DNA of 64,000 nucleotides from Bacillota bacterium. GTDB lineage: Bacteria; Bacillota; Clostridia; Lachnospirales; Lachnospiraceae. The notes beneath the pieces are model-generated. The model did not search any database and was not told where the DNA came from. It saw nothing but the letters and a program-made list of their open reading frames with translations. The DNA lies in the NCBI GenBank assembly GCA_023409535.1, contig JAEYGZ010000027.1, positions 248,001 to 312,000 of the forward strand. The letters run 5' to 3'. The position numbers were made by a program, and so were the translations under genes. How positions within the stretch are numbered: the first letter of the stretch is position 1; every line of letters begins with the position of its first letter. This document shows, piece by piece, positions 32,570 to 41,514 of the stretch.

Positions 32570-33485
32570 TGCTTTCCCCTCCTACTAATTGAATGAAGTA
32601 ATTTTCCAGATTTATTTCCTTAACCGTAACAGAGTGGAGGGCAATACCGTTTGTTACAGCCAATTCACTGATTTTAAACGGCTGATCCAGATAATCAAAT
32701 ATATGAATGGAATAATCAGGATTGATCTTATAATTGATGCAGCCAAGCTTTGTCTCCAGAAGGGCCGCCATTACATCAGGTTTATCAATCTTCAGTTCGA
32801 TATATCGTCCGCATTCCTTAGACAGCTCCTCACCGGAAAGCTGCTTCACCAGGGTACCCTTATCAATAAAGCCGTAGTTGGTAACTAAGCTGGAAAGCTC
32901 GGACAGAATATGGCTGGAGATTAATATGGTGATTTTCTTTTCCTGGTTTAAACGGATCAACAGATTTCTGATTTCAACGATACCAAAGGGATCCAAACCA
33001 TTGATGGGTTCATCCAGAAGCAGCAGCTCCGGCCTGTTCATCAATGCCAGGGCCAGTCCCAGGCGCTGCTTCATACCTAAGGAAAAGCTTTTATATTTTT
33101 TCTTGCCGGTGTTGTTAAGAGCAACTTCCTCCAAAGCTTCCTCAACACAATCCGCTCCCGGAATTCCCCGTTGAATGCGATAATATTCCAGATTTTGTTC
33201 TGCGGTCAGGTTGGCATAGAAGCTGGGTGTCTCAATGATGGAACCGATTCGTCTTCTTCCCTGGTTTAAACCCGCCTGAGAGGCTTGATTAAATAAAGCG
33301 ATTTCACCCTCTGTAGTAAAGGCCTGCCCTGTGATCAACCGAAGCAGAGTGGTTTTACCTGCTCCGTTCTTTCCTACCAGACCGTAGATTTCCCCTTGCT
33401 TTACCTCAAGGCTGATATTGCTTAAAGCGGCAGTACTGCCGTATTTTTTTGTAAGATTTCTTGTAGATAATATAATTTCCCGCAC
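32562..33485 (-). CDS. ABC transporter ATP-binding protein, BcrA-like
   Basis: A 307-residue ATPase with Walker A GKNGAGKTT (38-46), signature SFSLGMKQRLGLA, Walker B ELLLLDEPINGLDP and a switch His in ILISSHILSELS. The SLGMKQR form of the signature and the 80-residue C-terminal extension are typical of the BcrA/LanF subgroup, which gives resistance to bacitracin or lantibiotics. It overlaps the permease gene by 8 bp. A near-palindrome TATACCGGGTATA (33514-33526) lies 30 bp upstream of the start and could be a regulator site in a separate promoter. Confidence 0.93.
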   Translation of the reverse strand: MREIILSTRNLTKKYGSTAALSNISLEVKQGEIYGLVGKNGAGKTTLLRLITGQAFTTEGEIALFNQASQAGLNQGRRRIGSIIETPSFYANLTAEQNLEYYRIQRGIPGADCVEEALEEVALNNTGKKKYKSFSLGMKQRLGLALALMNRPELLLLDEPINGLDPFGIVEIRNLLIRLNQEKKITILISSHILSELSSLVTNYGFIDKGTLVKQLSGEELSKECGRYIELKIDKPDVMAALLETKLGCINYKINPDYSIHIFDYLDQPFKISELAVTNGIALHSVTVKEINLENYFIQLVGGESND

Positions 33486-33513
33486 TTTATAACTCCTTTC
33501 GTACCACTTATTA

Positions 33514-33526
33514 TATACCGGGTATA
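33514..33526. promoter_or_regulatory. Near-palindrome TATACCGGGTATA upstream of the BcrA-like gene
   Basis: The 13-bp site is symmetrical apart from its centre and lies in the 125-bp gap between the regulator and the ATPase gene. TATAAT on the minus strand nearby suggests an internal promoter. Binding by the adjacent OmpR-type regulator is plausible but only inferred. Confidence 0.35.
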
Positions 33527-33610
33527 AACGATATTATAATGGGGGAGGTTTAATAAATACTTAACAAAGTTTAAAGAAAGAATAAAGATGCATGACCTGC
33601 GATGTATTCT

Positions 33611-34306
33611 TTAATTTGTATCCAGCTTGAAGCCGATGCTCCATACGGTTTTAATATAGGAATCGTCGTCATACTCCTTGACTTTTTTTCTGAGATTGCT
33701 GTCATGGACATTGATGGTGTTATCCTCACCGTAATAGCCGGCTTTCCAGATATCCTGATAAAGCATCTCCTTGGTGAATACCTTTTCGGGATGCTGCAGC
33801 AGCAGGAGCAGGATATCGAATTCATATGCGGTCAGTGAAACCGGGTTTCCCTTAACGAATACTTCCCTGGCTTGAGGATTGAGAACCAACTGCTTAAAGG
33901 CATAATTTTTATTCTCTCCGGTATCCTGATGAGCGGTGCTTGTCCGGCTTCTTCTCAGCAGAGCGCCGACTCTTGCCAGAATCTCATCACGCTCAAAGGG
34001 CTTTATAATATAGTCATCCGCACCGTTCTTTAATGCATTCACTTTGTCCTCCAATGCCGTCTTTGCTGAGATGATGATAATGGGAAGCTGAGAGACAGTC
34101 CGGATTTCTTTTATTAATTCTTCCCCGGAGATGCCCGGCAGCATTAAATCGAGCATGACCAGATCAAAATGCTCCAGCTTTAGCTGTAATCTGGCTTCCG
34201 TACCGGAAAAAGCGGCAATTGCCTGATAGGCTTCTCTTTCCAGATATTTGCACAATATTCTATTGATGTCAGCATCGTCTTCGATTACCAGAATTTTTTC
34301 CTGCAT
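33611..34306 (-). CDS. OmpR-family response regulator of the Bcr-like locus
   Basis: A 231-residue regulator beginning MQEKILVIEDDADINRIL, with AGGGGA upstream; a longer frame to 34480 has no ribosome site and reads through promoter-like sequence. The receiver domain has D10/D11, phospho-acceptor D53 in LVMLDLMLPG and KPF near residue 102. The winged-helix domain ends NTINVHDSNLRKKVKEYDDDSYIKTVWSIGFKL. It is the first gene of the minus-strand cluster, with the ABC transporter and kinase downstream. The start is divergent from the secreted protein gene at 34568. Confidence 0.92.
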   Translation of the reverse strand: MQEKILVIEDDADINRILCKYLEREAYQAIAAFSGTEARLQLKLEHFDLVMLDLMLPGISGEELIKEIRTVSQLPIIIISAKTALEDKVNALKNGADDYIIKPFERDEILARVGALLRRSRTSTAHQDTGENKNYAFKQLVLNPQAREVFVKGNPVSLTAYEFDILLLLLQHPEKVFTKEMLYQDIWKAGYYGEDNTINVHDSNLRKKVKEYDDDSYIKTVWSIGFKLDTN

Positions 34307-34567
34307 ATTGGGTCCCCTGTATTGTTTTACATTATTTAACGAATTATAGCACAAGACATCTTCAAAAACAATGAAGACCTGAAAGTGAGGGGTATTTGTA
34401 CTACACTCATAGAACATTTGTATCTTCACATGTAATAAATAGGAAATTTTTCCTATAGAGTTTTGCACGGATTCCTGCATGTTATCGCGTGTTACAGCAT
34501 ATATATATCTTATGACAACCAGTTAATAACCTTCATAATTTATTAATAATTCAGGAGGAAGTACATA

Positions 34568-36637
34568 ATGAAGAAGATAATCAGCATTTTTTTGATTGTA
34601 ATTCTTATACTTACCTCAGATATGGCAGCTGCATCTGCCGCAATGTACAATCAGGGAAAGCATTCAGCGAATAAGAATTCAAGCTGGGACTATGATTGGG
34701 GAAACAACTGGAATACCGGATGGAATACAAATGAAAATAACAATGAGAACAATAATGGCAGTAATAAAAATAACAATAGGGGAAATGACTGGGATAATTG
34801 GGGGTATGACTGGAGTAAATGGGGATATAACTGGGGTTACAACTGGTGGGGAGGCACTACCTGCAGCTACAATATAAGTAAGTCGCCCACCATCAAATAC
34901 GGTAGTTATAAGATTCCCACTTCTCCTTTCACCGACGGAATGGGAGCCAGTACCAAATACGATAAAAAGAAGAAGATATTTACCGTCAGCCGCGGAAATA
35001 TTGCCATCGACATATACTTAAAAGATAAGAAGGTGTATGTAAACGGTGCTCCCGATCCTTATTCGGGCATTTTTACAGCAAAGGACAGTATGAAATCAAA
35101 GGCATTGATCACCTATATCGCTAACATCCTTGGAGTGCAGATCATCTTTAAGGAGGATGAGGTTACGGTTGTGACTCCCGGACTTGATGTGCCTGCAGAA
35201 TTGAATGTCACTGCCGTAGGAGGCTCCGTAATAAAAAATACACTCAACAGTACGAACCTTTCTCTGAAAGCCTCGGCCAGGATCAAAGCGGGTCAGGCAG
35301 CAGGCGGCAGAGCCGAGCTGTATGTAGGCTCAAAATTGGTTGCCACGGATTATTCCATCTCATCAACAGATAAGACAGTAGAGTTTACAACTTCGGATAA
35401 TTCGCCGACGAACAGCGAACTGAAGGCGGCCGTACCTACCGGCGGTATCGTAACGGTACGGCTCTATAATATATACAATAATGTCGCAGCCTCCACAGCA
35501 AATCCTAATCTGGCGGTAGATTACAATCCGCCTACCATAGCCTTTGGCAGTTCAAATAATGCTGCTAATTATAATGCGGCAAACGGTAAGCTCTATATCA
35601 GTGTTGCCGGTGCAGGAGTCATCGGAGATAAGGTGGATGTAACCAAGCTTACCTTCTATAATTCTTCAAATAATAAATATACCCTGACAAGCAATGCCGG
35701 ATCAGCCTCCAGCGGCGTGGTTACCGGCACAACCTCACTGGAGGTTACGGTCAGCCCGATTGATCAATATTTTATTGCCAGCCTGGGGAATATCTCCTCT
35801 CTTTATCTGCTGATTGCGGGATCAGTGCTGTATGATACTGCAGGTAACAGGTCTCAGGAGAATATAACACAGATGATTCCTGTGAATCAGTCTTCTGCGA
35901 CACCTGTGCCGTCTGTACTGAGTGCACCTGCCAATGTAACGGTTATTCCTTCCGGCGGTACGGTGGTTGCGAATACCTTGAATAAAACCAATCTATCCAT
36001 GACGGTAACCGCACAGATTACAGCGGGCCAGGCAGCCGGAGGCCGAGCGGAATTATATATTGATAATCGAATAACCGCCGTGGACCCGTATATAGAAGCA
36101 GGCGACTCCTTTGTAACATTTACGGTTCCGGACGGTGCCGCCTCCGGTGACAGGCTGCAGGCAGCAGTTCCCGCAGGAGGTATTGTGACGGTAAGGCTTT
36201 ATAAGAGCGATCAAAGCTATTATGTAACAAGCGCGGTGGCTAATCCGACCCTAAAGGTGGATTATCAGGCTCCGGCTATATCAGGAATCAGCTCTGCCGG
36301 TTATAGTGTCGATGCAGGACAGCTGTATATTGTCGCAAGCGGAGCAGAGCAGCCGGGAGATAAGGTGGATATCAGCAAAATAACACTTTATGACGCTACA
36401 GGGAAGACAGTGTATCTTGGGAATGCCTCTGGAGCCGCAGTTACCGCTATGGTTGGCAGCGGACAGATTTTATTGATTAATCTGGGATCGCTGTATAAAG
36501 ATACCCTGAAGAATTTCAACAGCACGGCATATCTGAAGATATCGGCCGGCCCTCTGTTAAGGGATACCGCCGGTAATACTTCCGCCGGTTTAGCGGCGGA
36601 TCAGGTTGTGCCCTTAACGATTATCAAAATACAATAA
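34568..36637 (+). CDS. Secreted Asn/Trp-rich surface protein with stalk-like domain and two large repeats
   Basis: A 689-residue protein with a clear signal peptide (about 1-25, MKKIISIFLIVILILTS... ending AASAA). Residues 27-96 are low complexity, with many Asn, Gly and Asp and eleven Trp between 40 and 94 in W-G-Y and D-W patterns. Residues about 108-203 resemble the copper amine oxidase N-terminal-like (stalk) domain of Firmicute surface proteins. Then two repeats of about 230 residues share TNLS, AGQAAGGRAELY, AAVP-GGIVTVRLY and DTAGN blocks. There is no LPXTG, SLH or membrane anchor at the C-terminus, so it is secreted or held by the Trp-rich part. AGGAGGAA precedes the ATG. Function is unknown. 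Confidence 0.85.
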   Translation: MKKIISIFLIVILILTSDMAAASAAMYNQGKHSANKNSSWDYDWGNNWNTGWNTNENNNENNNGSNKNNNRGNDWDNWGYDWSKWGYNWGYNWWGGTTCSYNISKSPTIKYGSYKIPTSPFTDGMGASTKYDKKKKIFTVSRGNIAIDIYLKDKKVYVNGAPDPYSGIFTAKDSMKSKALITYIANILGVQIIFKEDEVTVVTPGLDVPAELNVTAVGGSVIKNTLNSTNLSLKASARIKAGQAAGGRAELYVGSKLVATDYSISSTDKTVEFTTSDNSPTNSELKAAVPTGGIVTVRLYNIYNNVAASTANPNLAVDYNPPTIAFGSSNNAANYNAANGKLYISVAGAGVIGDKVDVTKLTFYNSSNNKYTLTSNAGSASSGVVTGTTSLEVTVSPIDQYFIASLGNISSLYLLIAGSVLYDTAGNRSQENITQMIPVNQSSATPVPSVLSAPANVTVIPSGGTVVANTLNKTNLSMTVTAQITAGQAAGGRAELYIDNRITAVDPYIEAGDSFVTFTVPDGAASGDRLQAAVPAGGIVTVRLYKSDQSYYVTSAVANPTLKVDYQAPAISGISSAGYSVDAGQLYIVASGAEQPGDKVDISKITLYDATGKTVYLGNASGAAVTAMVGSGQILLINLGSLYKDTLKNFNSTAYLKISAGPLLRDTAGNTSAGLAADQVVPLTIIKIQ

Positions 36638-36724
36638 TCCTTTGTATCATTCCATACCGTATAAAACTGCAGACAAATTAATTTTTTAATTGTAGATTAT
36701 GCATAAACAGAATGTTTATACAGG

Positions 36725-36754
36725 CTAAAGGCACGGGAGTTTCCGTGCCTTTAG
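36725..36754. terminator. Bidirectional terminator
   Basis: A 12-bp perfect stem, CTAAAGGCACGG (36725-36736) with CCGTGCCTTTAG (36743-36754), and a 6-nt loop, between convergent genes. A-rich and T-rich flanks let it work from either side. Confidence 0.8.
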
Positions 36755-36818
36755 TAAAGCTACATTAATAAATAGGAATTTGCCGTGCTTATGCTTGAAA
36801 GCGCAATGAATAAAATGT

Positions 36819-37865
36819 TTATTTCTTTTGTAAGCATGACAATTCTTGATCAAACCATGTTTCAATATCATCTCGCATATCTAAAACAGAATCATCCAAC
36901 GATATGGGAAGTCCGCGGCAACCGCCGTCACAATGACCGATTTCTCTTTTTCTGCCGCAGCCATATCCCTTTGCAATCAGTTCCTGCAAAATCGGAGAAA
37001 ACGTTTTGATGGTATCCGTGTATTCGTGCGTCTTTGTCGATTTCACATTGATATGATAGCCGTTGCCTAGGGAAGCGTTAATTCCCCAGAAATCTTTCCG
37101 TTTATAACAATACTTCATATAGATATGAAACCCTTTTACTTCCACAACGCAGGTAAGTCCTTTATCCAGACAGCGCTGGTGCAGCTGCAGAATGAAATCC
37201 TGCACATCTGCGGATAAAGGCTTTATCGTATCCTGCACGATGGAAAGCACATCGGTTTTCTCCTTTTTTAATACCCTGTAATCACAGCGCAAAAAAACAT
37301 CCTGGTTGACGAGGGTGCCATGGTCTATTTCGGCGGTTGCCATGACCTTCAGGCCTGTCAGCATAGCGGGATGATCCGGATAGGTAATCTTTATGGTTTT
37401 GATGTCTGATAAGTTTTGCTTTTTTTCATTTATATCGATACCGTCAATGCAGATACCGCAATCCGCCAGAAACCGCAGGCATTCAAGGTTTTTACTAACA
37501 GACAGCTTTCCATTGAATACGGTATTTCCAAAGGTGAGAGATTGCGCGTTTTCAACTGGCATGCCATGATAACCTATGTTCATTAGTAGGGTGCTTACAT
37601 TGTGCAGGAACGGATAATACACCGAAAGCGTGGTACGGTTTTCATATTCATGGGCAGCTTTTTTGCTATTATCATAGAAATCGCCTTTGGTGTATAAAAT
37701 ATCGTAAAGCCGAACCAAAAAGGCTCTGAATGCCAGAACGCCCTCACGTATGCTCTCTTCAACTGAAACATTTGTATATGCGGGATTGATCGCATATGCT
37801 TCGTGGGTTTCGGGCACCATGATTTCCTTCAAATAGCTTGCCACATCCTGAAGCGTTTTTCTCAT
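36819..37865 (-). CDS. Uncharacterised protein with C-terminal Cys motif
   Basis: A 348-residue protein starting at the ATG at 37865 (AGAGGTGG upstream); the longer frame to 37967 is unsupported. No signal peptide or membrane helix is seen. The first 100 residues are helical (MRKTLQDVASYLKEIM...). The middle contains DGIDINEKKQ and many Lys and Asp. The C-terminus has a Cys/His cluster, GYGCGRKREIGHCDGGCRGLPI (C-G-R-K, then H-C-x-G-G-C), which could bind zinc or an Fe-S cluster or form disulfides. I do not recognise the family. It is monocistronic, between a terminator and the AraC gene. Confidence 0.7.
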   Translation of the reverse strand: MRKTLQDVASYLKEIMVPETHEAYAINPAYTNVSVEESIREGVLAFRAFLVRLYDILYTKGDFYDNSKKAAHEYENRTTLSVYYPFLHNVSTLLMNIGYHGMPVENAQSLTFGNTVFNGKLSVSKNLECLRFLADCGICIDGIDINEKKQNLSDIKTIKITYPDHPAMLTGLKVMATAEIDHGTLVNQDVFLRCDYRVLKKEKTDVLSIVQDTIKPLSADVQDFILQLHQRCLDKGLTCVVEVKGFHIYMKYCYKRKDFWGINASLGNGYHINVKSTKTHEYTDTIKTFSPILQELIAKGYGCGRKREIGHCDGGCRGLPISLDDSVLDMRDDIETWFDQELSCLQKK

Positions 37866-38027
37866 ATGTTCCACCTCTTGTAATTTACTTTGCCTTATAT
37901 TTCTAAAACTAATTTGCAAATTCGGATTTATTAAAGAATACCATAAGCAAGGATAAAAATATAGCATTGATTATTTAACCCCATATAGTTATGTGCTTCT
38001 TTTAATAATTTGCTTTGTCTGCAGTCT

Positions 38028-38056
38028 AAAATCCGGCTTTCCTGCCGGCATTTTTC
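38028..38056. terminator. Terminator after the AraC gene
   Basis: AAAATCCGGC with GCCGG and ATTTTT forms a 10-bp stem with one bulged C and a TTTCCT loop. It lies immediately past the AraC stop codon and works on the minus strand (GATTTT follows the stem). Confidence 0.65.
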
Positions 38057-38058
38057 TG

Positions 38059-38874
38059 TTATAAAAAGGTATTTTTTCTAAATTCGCTTGGAGTTACAGA
38101 TAACACCCGCTTGAAGATTTTGCAAAAATACATTGAGGAATTGAAACCGCAGGCAGCTCCGATATCTGAAATAGTTCGATTTGTTCTTATGAGCAGGGAA
38201 CAGGCATTTTGGATTCGGATTTTATTAAGATACTGTATCAATGTAATGCCGGTTGACTCTTTAAAAATATGGCACAAATAGAACTTGGAGATATAAAACT
38301 GATTTGAGATATCTTCAATATTGTTTATCTTGCTATAATTTTGATTAATATAGGACAGAATCGGCGAAAGGTTTTTTAATACCGAAGGTACATGATCTGA
38401 CGTAAAAGAATTTCTGTTATCATTTAATATATTTAAAATATCTGCCAGATAAATAAATATACGATTATTGGGGTTGTTTACATCTTCCTTTTCCAATAAA
38501 AGCATTATTTTTTTCACCTTTGGAAAGATTTCTTTATTTAGCGTGATGAGCTCTGTTTCAAAGCAGCGTAATAATGAGCTGATCGCCGGATCGGTAAAAT
38601 ATAAATGTAAAAAACGATCTGTAAAATAAATGCAGGTTCTGATACAGCCCTTCCGTCTTATGCTTTTATGGAAGGTATTCGGTCTGTATAATAGAACGTC
38701 ATAGGCAGCAACATCAAGGATAGAATCATTTACCAATACATTGTGGTATCCTTGCTCAAGAAAATATAATTCGTACGCAGTATGATAATGGTAATTCGTC
38801 ATATCTTCTCCGGAAGTATGCTCAAAATATTCTATTAAAAAAAGCGGATGGATATTATTTAAATCTGCGTTCAT
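38059..38874 (-). CDS. AraC-family transcriptional regulator of the GH2-GH115 locus
   Basis: A 271-residue regulator, taken from the ATG at 38874 (GGAGAA upstream); a start 12 bp earlier is also possible. The N-terminal cupin-like half (YHYHTAYELYFLEQGYHNVLV, then LYRPNTFHKS) binds the effector. The C-terminal domain (ISNQFYISKFYLCHIFKESTG and ACGFNSSMYFCKIFKRVLSVTPSEFRK) is the AraC double helix-turn-helix. It is divergent from two glycosidase genes, which it most likely activates when a hemicellulose fragment is present. A perfect palindrome lies between them. Confidence 0.9.
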   Translation of the reverse strand: MNADLNNIHPLFLIEYFEHTSGEDMTNYHYHTAYELYFLEQGYHNVLVNDSILDVAAYDVLLYRPNTFHKSIRRKGCIRTCIYFTDRFLHLYFTDPAISSLLRCFETELITLNKEIFPKVKKIMLLLEKEDVNNPNNRIFIYLADILNILNDNRNSFTSDHVPSVLKNLSPILSYINQNYSKINNIEDISNQFYISKFYLCHIFKESTGITLIQYLNKIRIQNACSLLIRTNRTISDIGAACGFNSSMYFCKIFKRVLSVTPSEFRKNTFL

Positions 38875-39020
38875 ATTCTTCTCCATTCCTGCATATGTTT
38901 TTGCGCATTTTAGTCTTATGCTAAGGATTATGCAGGCACAAACTTTATGAGGGAACAATTTGAAAAATCATTTCTCTTTCCCCCTTCATGATAGCAATAT
39001 TATACAATGAAGCGCAATAA

Positions 39021-39049
39021 ATAACAATAAAGTAAAAGATTATTGTTAT
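39021..39049. promoter_or_regulatory. Palindrome ATAACAATAA-N9-TTATTGTTAT upstream of the GH2 gene
   Basis: The 10-bp arms are exact inverted copies with a 9-bp spacer, ending 32 bp before the GH2 start. It could be an operator of the divergent AraC regulator or of another repressor such as CcpA or LacI type, though it does not fit the usual CcpA site. The role is inferred. Confidence 0.5.
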
Positions 39050-39081
39050 CATTTTTTGTATAATTGATTCAGGAGGAAATT

Positions 39082-41385
39082 ATGAGCAGGATTGAGACAA
39101 AATTGATGGATGGTTGGGAATTTACATTAATGGAGCCGGAGGACCAAAACTTTACTCCGGTAACCCTTCCCCATGACTGGGTAATCAAGGTTCCGGTCAA
39201 CATAGAAGCAGAGCAGGGGGAAGCACAGGGCTTCAGAGATCGCTGGGGCATCGGCTGGTATAGAAGGAAGCTGATCCTAAATGAACTGGAGGAGGATACT
39301 GCATATCAGCTGGAATTTGACGGGATCTATGAAAATAGTACGGTTTGGATTAATAACAGGGAGGCGGGAGGCCAAAAATACGGCTATTCCAGATTTACCC
39401 TGGATATTACCGGATTTTTGCGTGAGGGAGAGAATCAGATCCTGGTTAAGGCAGACAATACAACATTTCCGGCAGACAGATGGTATTCCGGCGGAGGAAT
39501 ATATCGTACAGTGAAGCTGATCCGGAGGAATAAGCGGCATCTAAATCCGGAGGATATCCGGGTAAAAACAGAAGTAAGGGGTGATACGGGGGTTGTAACC
39601 GTAATAACAGGTATGACAGATCCGGTAAGAGCAGCAATATCAGCAGGAAACGCTTGCTTTACAGGAAAATCGGAAAAGGGGGTGATCCGTATTGCAATAC
39701 CAGGGGTGCAGCTTTGGAGTCCGGAACAGCCCAATCTGTACCACTTGGAATTATCCCTTATGGATGGTGATACTATCGTTGATTCCTATACATTTAAAAT
39801 CGGTGTCAGAGAAATCATAATGGCAGCCAATGAGGGAATGTATCTCAACGGCAGGAAGATAAAAATTAAGGGGCTGTGTATTCATCAGGACGCAGGATGC
39901 CTTGGGATTGCAGTAACACCGGAAGTTTGGAGGGACAAACTTCTTATGCTGAAAAAAATCGGCTGTAATGCAGTCCGTGCGGCACATCACATCTATGCCT
40001 CCGAGTTCCTGGAGCTCTGTGATGAATTAGGGCTATTGGTCTATGAGGAACCGTTCGATAAATGGACCGGCGGAGCATATGGCAGGTATTTTCAGACGGA
40101 GTGGAAGAAGGACCTGGAATGCATGGTCAAGAGGGATCGGAATCATCCCTGCATTTTTATCTGGGGCGTGGGAAATGAGGTTGAGAACCAAGGCCAGGAA
40201 TCAATGCTGAGGATTTTAAGAATGCTTAAGGAACATTTGTTAACACTTGACGATACCAGACCGGTTTCCTATGCAATGAATCCCCATTTTAAATATGAGA
40301 GCGATATTGACGTCTCCCAAATCAGGGACATCCAGGAATTTGTAGATGCAGTGGATGACAGAGAGATACATAGTATTGCAGAAAGAGTAAAGCGCATACA
40401 AAAAATTGCAGAGATTGTGGATGTAATATCCTGCAATTATCAGGAGCAGTGGTATGAGGACATTCACCGGGCTATTCCGGATAAGCTTATCCTCGGAACG
40501 GAAACCTACCAATTCTTCCGTGGATATTCGGAGAAGTTTCAGAATTTCAGTGATGAAAATCCATGGATGGATGTTGAGAAGTATGAGTATGTCATAGGCG
40601 GAATGCTGTGGACCGGTATCGATTACCTGGGAGAATCCATGGGATATCCGGCAAAAGGGTGGTCGGGCTCCTTATTCTATACCAATAATGAACGTAAGCC
40701 TATGTCCTATTTGTACCAAAGCTATTGGTCGGAGGAACCCATGGTGTACTTTGCGGCTATGGATTACTCTCTTCAGGATGAAATGGTAAAGGAACACTGG
40801 GACGCACCCAGGTATGCATGTCATTGGAGCTTTCCGCAGCTGAATAAAAGCGTTGTGCCCTATATGATAGCCACCAATTGTGAAGAAGTAACAATTCAAT
40901 TGAATGATAAACAGTTTCATGTAAATAAGCCTTCTGCATATCCAAACCGGATGATTACCGGATATCTTCCTTATCTGCCCGGACAGGTGACAATCCGAGG
41001 CTTTAACAATGGAGCGGAGGTTTGCTCCTGTACCGTAAAAACTGCCGAACAGGCGGTCAGACTTGGATTTGATCAGGAGGAAATCCAAGCAGCGGCAGGG
41101 AACGGATTTCATAAGCTATTTACCGTTCGAGCCCTGGATAAGAATGAGACAACGGTATTCAGGGAAAGTGCGAAGGTGATTTTTCATGTAACCGGACCTG
41201 CGGAAATAGCGGGTGTGGACAACGGAGACCTTTGCTCCAACGAGGCCTATCATGATTGCTATATGCATATGTACCATGGATGTGTCAGTACAATGCTGCA
41301 TTTTACAGGGGATAAGGGCAGAGTTGTATTGACCGCACATGCGGATGGATTGCGCGAGGCCGGATTAGTGATTAATATTATTTAG
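39082..41385 (+). CDS. Glycoside hydrolase family 2 enzyme (beta-galactosidase/beta-glucuronidase type)
   Basis: A 767-residue enzyme with no signal peptide, starting at 39082 after AGGAGGAAA. The order is a sugar-binding jelly roll (about 1-150, with LPHDW and RWGIGWYRR), an Ig-like domain, a TIM barrel (about 250-540) and a C-terminal Ig-like region (HWDAPRYACHW, YSNC-like ATNCEEVTIQLND). Catalytic residues are acid/base E366 in WGVGNEVENQ and nucleophile E474 in LGTETYQFF. GH2 covers beta-galactosidase, mannosidase and glucuronidase, and this sequence does not decide which. It is followed by a GH115 gene, so action on glucuronic-acid-containing hemicellulose fragments in the cytoplasm is likely. 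Confidence 0.9.
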   Translation: MSRIETKLMDGWEFTLMEPEDQNFTPVTLPHDWVIKVPVNIEAEQGEAQGFRDRWGIGWYRRKLILNELEEDTAYQLEFDGIYENSTVWINNREAGGQKYGYSRFTLDITGFLREGENQILVKADNTTFPADRWYSGGGIYRTVKLIRRNKRHLNPEDIRVKTEVRGDTGVVTVITGMTDPVRAAISAGNACFTGKSEKGVIRIAIPGVQLWSPEQPNLYHLELSLMDGDTIVDSYTFKIGVREIIMAANEGMYLNGRKIKIKGLCIHQDAGCLGIAVTPEVWRDKLLMLKKIGCNAVRAAHHIYASEFLELCDELGLLVYEEPFDKWTGGAYGRYFQTEWKKDLECMVKRDRNHPCIFIWGVGNEVENQGQESMLRILRMLKEHLLTLDDTRPVSYAMNPHFKYESDIDVSQIRDIQEFVDAVDDREIHSIAERVKRIQKIAEIVDVISCNYQEQWYEDIHRAIPDKLILGTETYQFFRGYSEKFQNFSDENPWMDVEKYEYVIGGMLWTGIDYLGESMGYPAKGWSGSLFYTNNERKPMSYLYQSYWSEEPMVYFAAMDYSLQDEMVKEHWDAPRYACHWSFPQLNKSVVPYMIATNCEEVTIQLNDKQFHVNKPSAYPNRMITGYLPYLPGQVTIRGFNNGAEVCSCTVKTAEQAVRLGFDQEEIQAAAGNGFHKLFTVRALDKNETTVFRESAKVIFHVTGPAEIAGVDNGDLCSNEAYHDCYMHMYHGCVSTMLHFTGDKGRVVLTAHADGLREAGLVINII

Positions 41386-41514
41386 TGACTATTCAAGCAG
41401 CTGCTGTATGAAGGCAGGAATAGAATGGAAATTACAAGAGTTATCATATAAAAATTATTATTTCAGATACCGGAGAATGAAGAAGCAGAAAGAATGAAAT
41501 GAGGAAATGTGCAG

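Noticed and set aside
36785..37009. 74-codon plus-strand frame after the secreted protein gene
   Set aside because: It lies mostly antisense to the Cys-motif gene, which has a good start and a terminator; no ribosome site is seen.
39059..39064. TATAAT as a -10 box for the GH2 gene
   Set aside because: Transcription would begin at or inside the ribosome binding site (39070-39075), leaving no leader, and no -35 box is in place.
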